Assembly: GCA_041609895.1 (NCBI GenBank)
Contig: JBFIPX010000147.1
Span: forward strand, 1 to 8,483
Length of the DNA stretch: 8,483 nucleotides
Origin: JAHHLP01 sp041609895
GTDB lineage: Bacteria; Bacteroidota; Rhodothermia; Rhodothermales; JABDKH01
Direction of reading: 5' to 3'
The first letter of the stretch is position 1, and every line of letters starts with the position of its first letter. This document shows positions 1-5,669 of this stretch, in pieces. A program made the position numbers and the translations under genes. The notes beneath the pieces are model-generated. The model ran no database searches and was not told the DNA's origin. It saw only the letters and a program-made list of their open reading frames with translations.

Positions 1-65
1 TCTGGGACAAAGAGATCTATGGTCTCCTGGAGCGTGACTACCGCGCGGCCCGCGACTTGGACTAG
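1..65 (+). CDS. C-terminal end of an unrecognised protein (5' partial)
   Basis: Only the last 20 codons are inside the window, in the frame starting at base 3 and stopping at TAG 63-65. The visible tail reads WDKEIYGLLERDYRAARDLD, a charged, amphipathic and probably helical C-terminus with several Asp, Arg and Tyr residues. This composition looks like genuine coding sequence, and the other two plus frames either stop early or give an unlikely composition. No family can be assigned from so little. It converges with the minus-strand phosphatase gene that ends at 219, leaving about 150 nt between the two stop codons. Confidence 0.55.
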   Translation, partial: WDKEIYGLLERDYRAARDLD

Positions 66-218
66 TTGATCCTGGTAAATCGCACCACTGCGACCACATC
101 CTCGCTCTTCCGTCGCCAGCCAGCGAAATCCCGCATGCTTGGGCAGGGGAGTCCAGCGTCCCGTTGAATACCAGGCTGACCTGGTAAGTACTGCCAGGAA
201 AACATTGATAACGCGCTT
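66..218. other. Intergenic spacer between convergent genes
   Basis: This 153-nt spacer separates the plus-strand gene tail from the minus-strand phosphatase stop. I see no credible gene here. A minus-strand open frame crosses it (62-331), but it overlaps the 3' end of the phosphatase gene in another frame and resembles no protein family. The only structure I could support is the short hairpin at 169-186, listed separately. Confidence 0.5.
169..186. terminator. Short hairpin between convergent genes, weak terminator candidate
   Basis: TACCAGG (169-175) and CCTGGTA (180-186) form a perfect 7-bp stem with a four-base CTGA loop. It lies between two convergent stop codons (65 on plus, 219 on minus), where a bidirectional terminator would be expected. 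No T-tract follows on either strand, so it does not fit a standard intrinsic terminator and may be chance. Confidence 0.25.
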
Positions 219-1376
219 CTACGGCTGCGCGTCTGCGGCGAACGGGGAAAACCAATCGACAGCAGTGTGCTGCCGCTGAAGCCACAAGACGAGGATATCG
301 TCGCCGAACTCGGCCGATTCGGATCGGTCAATCAGATTTGAAAGCATTGCGTCAATCGGATCAGTCTCCCCGTAGCCCGCTTCAATGGACTCCACGATGC
401 CCATTTCTCCCGCCATCTCACCAGACTTGAGAACTTGCTCGCTCAGGCCGTCGGTGTAGGCTACGAGCGCCGCGTCTTCCGGCAGGATTACCTTCGTATC
501 CTTGAAATCGGCGTTCCGGTCCAGTCCCAGAATCAAGTCGCTGTACTCGACGATCTCCGGTCCTGAGGGAGTTATCAGCACGGGACGGCAGTGGCCTGCG
601 TTCGCGTACGTTACTTGATGATTTTCGGGCTCCCAATGAAGCAGCAGGAGGGAGGCGAACGTCTCCTCCATCGGAGGATCATCCATTAATACCTGGTTCA
701 CGCGCTTCATGATCTCGGCTGGCGACTGTGTCGTGCGCAGCATTGCGTGGATCGTGCTTCGAACGTATCCCAGGAAACTGAATGCGTAGAACTTTGCTTG
801 CAGGCCCTTGCCCATTACGTCGCCGACGGTGAGGAAGTAGCTCCCCGGCGCTGCTTCCATCCAGTCGAACAGGTCACCGCCGCCATGTTCACGCGGACTG
901 TTGTGGAAGAAGAGCTTGTAATTCGGCACCTCCGGCAACTTCTTCGGCATCAACTTTTGTGAAAAGTCTTGTCCGATCTTGGCATCCAGCTGCGTTTGAA
1001 AGACCTTCGTGCGTTCGAGCAGGCGTTTGACGCGGATCAGCAGCTGCTCGATGTCGAACGGTTTGGTGATGTAATCGTCGACGCCCGTACGCATGCCCTT
1101 GACCCTGCTCTGCTCATCGGCTTTGGCTGTCAGGAAGATGAAGGGTATGGCGCGAGTCTCCATCTGACTTTGGACAGCATTCTGGAGCGCAAACCCGTCC
1201 ATTTTCGGCATCATGATGTCTGAAATGATCAGGTCGGGTGCCCGATCACCGATGAGTTCGAGCGCTTCCTCTCCATTCGCCGCGGTGCGGACGTCATACA
1301 GTTTGCCAAGGCGGTATTCCAACAGCCTTCGCAGCGTATGTTCGTCTTCTACTACGAGAATGGAATGTTCAGACAT
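219..1376 (-). CDS. Response regulator with SpoIIE/PP2C-type serine phosphatase output (RsbU-like)
   Basis: This 385-residue protein is a two-component receiver fused to a PPM/SpoIIE-type phosphatase. The receiver spans about residues 4-122, with acidic pocket E10-D11, phosphoacceptor D53 (IISDIMMPKMDG), T83 and K105 (ITKPF). A short helical linker follows. The phosphatase spans about 150-370 and keeps the metal-binding signature: GGGDLFD (165-171), VGDVMGKG (184-191), YANAGH (257-262), YTDGLSE (307-313) and GDDILVLW (358-365). By family knowledge, phosphorylation of the receiver would control removal of phosphate from a STAS-domain antagonist, here most likely the product of the gene ending at 1862. 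The ATG overlaps the end of the HATPase gene by 25 nt and has AGGA a few bases upstream, which suggests coupled translation. No membrane segment is visible, so it should be cytoplasmic. The cognate sensor kinase is not in the window. Confidence 0.93.
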   Translation of the reverse strand: MSEHSILVVEDEHTLRRLLEYRLGKLYDVRTAANGEEALELIGDRAPDLIISDIMMPKMDGFALQNAVQSQMETRAIPFIFLTAKADEQSRVKGMRTGVDDYITKPFDIEQLLIRVKRLLERTKVFQTQLDAKIGQDFSQKLMPKKLPEVPNYKLFFHNSPREHGGGDLFDWMEAAPGSYFLTVGDVMGKGLQAKFYAFSFLGYVRSTIHAMLRTTQSPAEIMKRVNQVLMDDPPMEETFASLLLLHWEPENHQVTYANAGHCRPVLITPSGPEIVEYSDLILGLDRNADFKDTKVILPEDAALVAYTDGLSEQVLKSGEMAGEMGIVESIEAGYGETDPIDAMLSNLIDRSESAEFGDDILVLWLQRQHTAVDWFSPFAADAQP

Positions 1377-1804
1377 GGATCCTGGCCGGCATTAACGACA
1401 AACCGGAGACGACAAACACCCTCTCCGGTCTTTTCATAGATGAGTTCGGACGTGCACGCCTGCAGCATCAGCAATCCCATACCGCGTTCGGGTACGGATG
1501 GCAAGCCGTTGCGCTTTTCAATCAACTGCCCTTGCAGATCGAATCCCTTCGAGTTGTCCTCGACAGTGCATCGAATCTGGTCCGCCTCAGTCCAAACGTC
1601 CACGACGATTACTGGAATGCGTCCTTCGAAGTCTGCATGCTGCACGAGGTTCGCTGTCCATTCGTGGACCGCGAGCTTCGCCTGCAGGATCGCAGTCTCG
1701 TCGAGCGCGGGGTGAAGCTCACCGGGCGGAAGCTGCTCAAAGAGGGAGTGGACTCCGTCTATGACGCTCCCAAGGTCGGTGAAACGTTGCTTCACTGATT
1801 CCAT
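1352..1804 (-). CDS. RsbW-like anti-sigma factor / serine-protein kinase (HATPase_c_2)
   Basis: This is a 150-residue single-domain GHKL ATPase of the RsbW/SpoIIAB type, about the usual length. The N-box is AVHEWTANLVQHA with E48 and N52. The G1 box is VEDNSKGFD (81-89), with D83 and G87; the usual middle glycine of D-x-G-x-G-F is a serine here. The G2 box is ERGMGLLML (106-114). In known partner-switching systems such a protein binds an output partner and phosphorylates a STAS antagonist on serine. Its gene sits between the STAS gene (57 nt upstream) and the phosphatase gene (25-nt overlap), the classic kinase/antagonist/phosphatase set. The ATG at 1804 lacks a clear Shine-Dalgarno sequence, so the start could be a few codons off. 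What it sequesters is unknown, since no sigma factor is adjacent. Confidence 0.88.
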   Translation of the reverse strand: MESVKQRFTDLGSVIDGVHSLFEQLPPGELHPALDETAILQAKLAVHEWTANLVQHADFEGRIPVIVVDVWTEADQIRCTVEDNSKGFDLQGQLIEKRNGLPSVPERGMGLLMLQACTSELIYEKTGEGVCRLRFVVNAGQDPCLNIPFS

Positions 1805-1861
1805 GGCGCAGAGCGGTGTGGTCAGAGAATCAAGGGGGCAATTCGGGGTGGATTACCCTGT
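1805..1861. other. Spacer between STAS and HATPase genes
   Basis: This 57-nt gap lies inside the minus-strand operon. I see no terminator hairpin or recognisable promoter, which agrees with co-transcription of the flanking genes. Confidence 0.4.
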
Positions 1862-2215
1862 TTACTGCAGTGCCTCTTCGGCAGCCTCGACAGATGGGAA
1901 CTGCCGGAATACCTTGTAGGTGCGGGTCAGCTGTACCACGACCTGAACTGGTCGCGACACTGCTGCAAAAACAACCTGTCCCTCCAGCGGAGAAACCTGG
2001 CGATACAACGAAAAGATTGAGCCGAGCCCAGTTGAGTCGAGGATTCCGGTCTCGGAGAAATCCAGGATGAAGTTTCTGGCACCCGATCGCACCTGGGTCT
2101 GGCACGTGGACTTGAACTCAGCGGCATTCCGGAAATCGAGCGCTTTGCCAATTCGAACGATGACCGTCTCCTGGCTGCAGGGCTCCACGGTGAAACTCAT
2201 GGTTGTGACTTGCAT
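1862..2215 (-). CDS. STAS-domain anti-sigma factor antagonist (RsbV/SpoIIAA-like)
   Basis: This protein of about 117 residues is a single STAS domain. The diagnostic loop is ILDSTGLGS, whose serine (residue 61 from this start) matches the serine phosphorylated by SpoIIAB/RsbW-type kinases. Before it comes the beta-strand NFILDFSETG, and after it the helix SIFSLYRQ. The frame stays open upstream to 2443, but those 76 extra codons match no domain and would overlap the divergent gene, so I start at ATG 2215. ATG 2200 (112 residues) is nearly as good. Neither has a clear ribosome binding site. It is the first gene of the partner-switching operon. By family logic, the unphosphorylated form binds the HATPase and frees its target, and the REC-SpoIIE phosphatase regenerates that form. 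Family assignment is firm; the start is less so. Confidence 0.87.
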   Translation of the reverse strand: MQVTTMSFTVEPCSQETVIVRIGKALDFRNAAEFKSTCQTQVRSGARNFILDFSETGILDSTGLGSIFSLYRQVSPLEGQVVFAAVSRPVQVVVQLTRTYKVFRQFPSVEAAEEALQ

Positions 2216-2342
2216 GGCGTGAAATACGTCTTTGTAGTGAACGCGGTAGTTGCGCGTAGTATCGGCGTGGGGGTGCGAAACTAAAGGAGGGAGAATCACG
2301 CAAAAAGACCGTTTGCGACGCATTTCAGTGGTGTTTATGCGC

Positions 2343-2354
2343 CGCGAATTCGCG
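2343..2354. promoter_or_regulatory. Perfect 12-nt palindrome, operator candidate
   Basis: CGCGAATTCGCG is fully self-complementary and lies between divergent genes, only a few bases downstream of the start site predicted from the leftward promoter candidate. This position would suit a dimeric repressor. No second copy was seen in the window by eye, and the bound protein is unknown. It could be chance. Confidence 0.3.
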
Positions 2355-2365
2355 TTCAACAAACC

Positions 2366-2395
2366 ATAATAAGCCACAGTATTGTTACTTTTCAA
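2366..2395 (-). promoter_or_regulatory. Candidate sigma70-like promoter for the partner-switching operon
   Basis: Reading the minus strand, TTGAAA (bases 2395-2390) is followed after 18 nt by TATTAT (2371-2366). Both are close to sigma70 -35 and -10 consensus. Transcription would start near 2359 and leave a leader of roughly 145 nt before ATG 2215. Bacteroidota promoters usually follow a different consensus, so this rests on sequence resemblance only. Confidence 0.3.
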
Positions 2396-2397
2396 AA

Positions 2398-3150
2398 GTG
2401 CGGCCGAAAGCCGCCGAAACGCGCCGTCCGATTCCCATCCCACCCGTGCACGAACGCGGACCCATATCAGTCAGCAATCAGCTGGTCAATGTCACTCTGG
2501 GCGTAGTACGCGCCGAGAACATCGTACCCACGTACTCGAATGCTGAGTTTGAACAGGAGCTAGATAAGGTCATCTCGGTTCGCGCCCACGGCCTGACCGA
2601 CGAACAGGATGCGGTCCGACGCGCGGCTCGAGACATGCTGCGCAACGGTCGCTACAAACCGACAGGCCGGGGAAAGCCGGCCAGCGAGTATCTTCTCCGA
2701 TCCGCGCAGACGCCAGAGACATTCCCACGTATCAACTGGCCAGTCGACGTCTGCAACTTTATCAGCCTGACAGGACTGTTGCCTGTTTCCATCTGGGACC
2801 TCGACAAGGCTCAGTGTGAGAGTTTTGCTTTTCGTCTCGGCCGCTCCGACGAAGAGTACATCTTCAACGATGCTGGTCAAGTGATCTCTCTGACCGACCT
2901 GGTTGTAGGCTGCGCGATCCAGGACAATCCCGAAGGGCGGCCCATCGTAAATCCCGTAAAGGACTGCTTGGCGACGAAGACATCGGAACACACCAGACGG
3001 GTGGGCGCGTGCGTTTATGCTCCGAACGAGTTTGAACACGAGCAATTGGCTTTATTGTGCGAGCGTTTTGCGGCAATGCTCTCGCGTGCCGGTTTGAAGC
3101 CTGATGTTGCGTACGTGATTGCCTCACCGGGCGAGGAAGTACAATGCTGA
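2398..3150 (+). CDS. Stand-alone B3/4 (PheRS beta editing-like) domain protein
   Basis: The protein is up to 250 residues long. Most of it resembles the B3/4 domain of the phenylalanyl-tRNA synthetase beta subunit, without the synthetase catalytic core. Visible family features are the RxAxxM helix and GRGKPASEYLLR (90-101), the core INWPVDVCNFISL (112-124), then LPVSIWDLDK (128-137), and a later stretch around D175 to the ATKTSEHTRR segment (192-201). In PheRS this domain hydrolyses Tyr-tRNA(Phe), and free-standing copies are suspected to edit in trans or bind aminoacyl-tRNA or amino acids; activity here is inference. The start is uncertain: GTG 2398 has no Shine-Dalgarno sequence and GTG 2446 is an alternative, with the first roughly 25 residues being Pro/Arg-rich and outside the domain. 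Its stop overlaps the lptC-like start by 7 nt, so it leads the LPS-transport operon. Confidence 0.75.
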   Translation: MRPKAAETRRPIPIPPVHERGPISVSNQLVNVTLGVVRAENIVPTYSNAEFEQELDKVISVRAHGLTDEQDAVRRAARDMLRNGRYKPTGRGKPASEYLLRSAQTPETFPRINWPVDVCNFISLTGLLPVSIWDLDKAQCESFAFRLGRSDEEYIFNDAGQVISLTDLVVGCAIQDNPEGRPIVNPVKDCLATKTSEHTRRVGACVYAPNEFEHEQLALLCERFAAMLSRAGLKPDVAYVIASPGEEVQC

Positions 3151-3728
3151 AGTCTAACATAACCGGGCTGGCAATTCGGCTGCTTTTATCGACGACGCTG
3201 CTGGTGGCCTTCGGCTGTCGACGGGAAAGCCCCGCAACCGTCGAGCCTACTCAATCGGATTTGGAGGAGCGACCGACCCATGAGAGTTGGGGAACCGATT
3301 CGTACCTGAGTGAGAACGGCATTCCTGTAATTCGCATGCGCGCGCCTTACACGCGGCGGTACGACCATGGTGACAGCACACTCGCCATTCTGACTGCAAT
3401 GGGTGACGCACGGGTCTACGCTACTATATACGACAGCGACGGAGCGGTCTCAGCTACGGTCGAGGCGAACGAGATTCGATTCGTGGAGGAGAAGAATCGG
3501 TTTGATGCTTATGGCGAGGTGGTAGTCACGACCGAGTCGGAGAAGACGCTTGAAACGGAGCATCTGTATTGGCTGGACGACGCCAGAATGGTGTATGCGC
3601 CTGGATTTGCCAAGCTTCGAACGGCCGACCGATTTGTTCAGGGGTACGAACTTGAGGCCACCGAGGACCTTGCCTCCTACTCGATGGCACGGGTAACCGG
3701 CGAAGTGGAAGTCGAGGACAACCCGTGA
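3144..3728 (+). CDS. lptC: LptC-like LPS export lipoprotein
   Basis: This 194-residue protein begins with a lipoprotein signal peptide. A basic and hydrophobic N-terminus is followed by lipobox VAFGC, with C25 as the lipidated cysteine. The mature part is beta-rich with the LptC pattern: repeated short strands around DGAVSATVEANEIRF and FDAYGEVVVTTE, then ETEHLYWLDD, and a closing segment with ATEDLASYSMARVTGEVEV. In E. coli, LptC is anchored by a transmembrane helix and passes LPS from LptB2FG to LptA. Lipid-anchored LptC is common in Bacteroidota. The ATG at 3144 sits inside the end of the B3/4 gene (7-nt overlap) with an AGGAAG ribosome site in good position. The 3' end overlaps the OstA gene by 4 nt (GTGA). 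The family call rests on fold pattern plus neighbours, since LptC sequences diverge strongly. Confidence 0.8.
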   Translation: MLKSNITGLAIRLLLSTTLLVAFGCRRESPATVEPTQSDLEERPTHESWGTDSYLSENGIPVIRMRAPYTRRYDHGDSTLAILTAMGDARVYATIYDSDGAVSATVEANEIRFVEEKNRFDAYGEVVVTTESEKTLETEHLYWLDDARMVYAPGFAKLRTADRFVQGYELEATEDLASYSMARVTGEVEVEDNP

Positions 3729-5650
3729 CGAAAGTACTGGTTCAGGCAATTCTCTTGCTCATGGCCGTGTCAATATCGGCGCGCGGCCAGGACCAAGGCG
3801 GCGAAGGGCCGGAAGGCACCAAGAGGGTTAATCTCAGTGCGGACACGCTTGCAGGCGTCGACCAGGGTGGAACGGCGGTGCAGATGCTGATCGGAAATGT
3901 GAGACTCCGCCAGGAAGCAACGCGCCTTCGCGCCGATCGCGCAACGCAATATCCAGATCGCGACGAAATACTGTTCGAAGGCAACGTGGTCGTATTTGAG
4001 CGGGGCGATACGTTGTCTGCGAATCGCCTACTGTACAACCGTACCTCCAAGATAAGTCGGGCGTCGGGCTCGGTACGGCTGACCGACGGCGACGTCGTAG
4101 TGACCGCTCCCTCTGCTGTTTACGACACGCGCAACAAGCAGACGGACTTCCGCGAGGGGGTCACACTCGTCGACAGCGCATCGGTACTCGTTAGCGACAC
4201 CGGGACGTACTGGTCGGAAACCAAGAGGGCAGCCTTCGCCGGCAACGTTCGACTTGAGACCGAGGAGGCCAGTGTCGTAGCGGATTCAGTTGAGTACGAA
4301 CGTGAGACGGAAGTGTCTCGAGCAAGAGGAAGCGTCGTAGTCTACTCTGTCGACACAACTGCCGACTCGTTGGCTGCCGATACCACGGCAGCAACCACTA
4401 TCGTTGCAGACTGGGCTTTCAACGACCGCCGTGCCAGTAAGGAGCGTCTCGGAGGCAATGTGTCCCTTTTTCAGGTGCGATTTGATTCTACTGCAATTGA
4501 CACGCTCCTGATGCGGAGTGAGTCACTGCGGATCGAGAAGTCGGACACTCTGAACCGAATGTGGTCGACCGGTGGCGTTCGCATCTGGAATATGGAGACC
4601 TCGGCTCTGGCCGATTCCGTCCTCTACGAAACGAGGACCCGCGGGGGTGTTCGAAGGGAGACGATTCATCTTTTCGTTGATCCGGTTTCATGGTTTCAGT
4701 CGTCGCAGATCTACGGCGATACATTGCGAATCGCTTCGACTGGTGGTGACCCCGACTCCCTGCTGGTTCGCGGCCATACGTTTCTGGCGGAGTCGGACTC
4801 GCTGCTCTCGCGCATCCATCAGGTAAAAGGCCGGGATCTCGTAGGCCGATTTCTCGGGGCCGGGAGGAGACGAATGATCGTCGCTCCGAACGCCGAGGCT
4901 CTGTACTTCCTTAAAGATGGTGAGGCGGCCAACGGGGCCGTTCGCACAACCGCCGATCGGATTGTGTTCGAGTTCGTTGATGACTCGCTTCGACATGTAA
5001 GAGCTGAGGGTGGCGTCGAGGGCTCCTATTTCCCCGAGGACCAGTTGTCCGATCAGCAGCTGGAAGGCTTCCGCTGGATGCAGGATCGGCGACCGGAGAA
5101 GGCGGAGTTATTGTCGGACGCCCGGCTCGTTCGTGCGCTTGGTGAGTCACCATTCCGCGGACTGGCGCCGGTCGGCCGGCAGGCGGGTGGTCGCGGCCAG
5201 GCGCGAGAGCCTTCCGCGATTGTGTCCGCGGGAGACGCACAGATCGACCGGACGAGCAACGAGGAAGCGCATGAGGTGCAGGATGACCCGCCGCCGATCA
5301 TAAGAAACCCCGACCTTGCCGAAAGTGGGAAAACGCCTTCTGGCAGCGTGAGTGGCGATCCTTCCTGGAAACCCGGTGCGATCGACAAGACAAGGGACGG
5401 CTATACGCTGGTCGTTGCCTCGCGCTCGAATCGTTCGGAGGCCGAGCAACTCGCCGCCGAATGGTACGACAGCGTGAGACGCGACGGCCTTGACGTCGAC
5501 CTTTTCACGGCGCTGGTCGACGGGACGAAGTACTATCGAATTGGTGTCGGACGTTTCAATACGCGCGCGGGGGCCAGGCGAGTACTTGCCGGTCTTGGAG
5601 CACAGCTGCCCGAACAAACATGGATCTTGCGCATAACCCGCAGCATGTGA
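3725..5650 (+). CDS. OstA/LptA-like LPS transport protein with C-terminal SPOR domain
   Basis: This 641-residue secreted protein starts with GTG in a GTGA overlap with lptC. Residues 1 to about 21 look like a signal peptide, with a hydrophobic run and probable cleavage after SARG. Residues 35 to about 440 are OstA/LptA-like beta repeats. G-x-V motifs place valines at 59, 88, 117, 146, 175 and 204, exactly 29 residues apart, and looser copies follow at 246 and 285. This is the jellyroll pattern that carries LPS across the periplasm. Residues about 465-555 form a polar, Gly/Pro/Asp/Arg-rich linker. Residues about 558-640, from DGYTLVVASRSN through KYYRIGVGRFNTRAGARR to the closing TWILRI, match a SPOR domain, known to bind denuded septal peptidoglycan. 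Its place between lptC and lptB supports a role in LPS export. It is far longer than E. coli LptA and lacks the C-terminal barrel of LptD. The SPOR fusion is unusual. Confidence 0.85.
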   Translation: MTKVLVQAILLLMAVSISARGQDQGGEGPEGTKRVNLSADTLAGVDQGGTAVQMLIGNVRLRQEATRLRADRATQYPDRDEILFEGNVVVFERGDTLSANRLLYNRTSKISRASGSVRLTDGDVVVTAPSAVYDTRNKQTDFREGVTLVDSASVLVSDTGTYWSETKRAAFAGNVRLETEEASVVADSVEYERETEVSRARGSVVVYSVDTTADSLAADTTAATTIVADWAFNDRRASKERLGGNVSLFQVRFDSTAIDTLLMRSESLRIEKSDTLNRMWSTGGVRIWNMETSALADSVLYETRTRGGVRRETIHLFVDPVSWFQSSQIYGDTLRIASTGGDPDSLLVRGHTFLAESDSLLSRIHQVKGRDLVGRFLGAGRRRMIVAPNAEALYFLKDGEAANGAVRTTADRIVFEFVDDSLRHVRAEGGVEGSYFPEDQLSDQQLEGFRWMQDRRPEKAELLSDARLVRALGESPFRGLAPVGRQAGGRGQAREPSAIVSAGDAQIDRTSNEEAHEVQDDPPPIIRNPDLAESGKTPSGSVSGDPSWKPGAIDKTRDGYTLVVASRSNRSEAEQLAAEWYDSVRRDGLDVDLFTALVDGTKYYRIGVGRFNTRAGARRVLAGLGAQLPEQTWILRITRSM

Positions 5651-5669
5651 GCCCAACCCGTTTCCTCGT

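Larger units (their letters stand above)
2216..2397. promoter_or_regulatory. Divergent control region between STAS and B3/4 genes
   Basis: This 182-nt region separates two divergently transcribed units and should hold both promoters. It is more AT-rich at 2355-2397 than its surroundings. It contains the 12-nt palindrome at 2343-2354 and a sigma70-like promoter candidate facing left. For the rightward gene, TACTTTTC at 2386-2393 loosely resembles the Bacteroidota TAnnTTTG element. That lies almost on top of the GTG at 2398 and would fit better with a start further inside, at GTG 2446. No RNA gene is recognisable. Confidence 0.5.

Noticed and set aside
62..331. Minus-strand open frame across the convergent spacer
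   Set aside because: It overlaps the 3' end of the well-supported phosphatase gene in another frame, its Ser/Arg-rich composition is typical of a shadow frame, and no family is recognisable.
2283..2291. Strong Shine-Dalgarno-like AAAGGAGGG on the plus strand
   Set aside because: No ATG, GTG or TTG follows at a usable distance, so I see no small gene to attach to it.
2216..2443. N-terminal extension of the STAS protein to GTG 2443
   Set aside because: The extra 76 residues show no domain, the STAS fold begins at about ATG 2200-2215, and the extension would cover the whole divergent promoter region and the start of the B3/4 gene.
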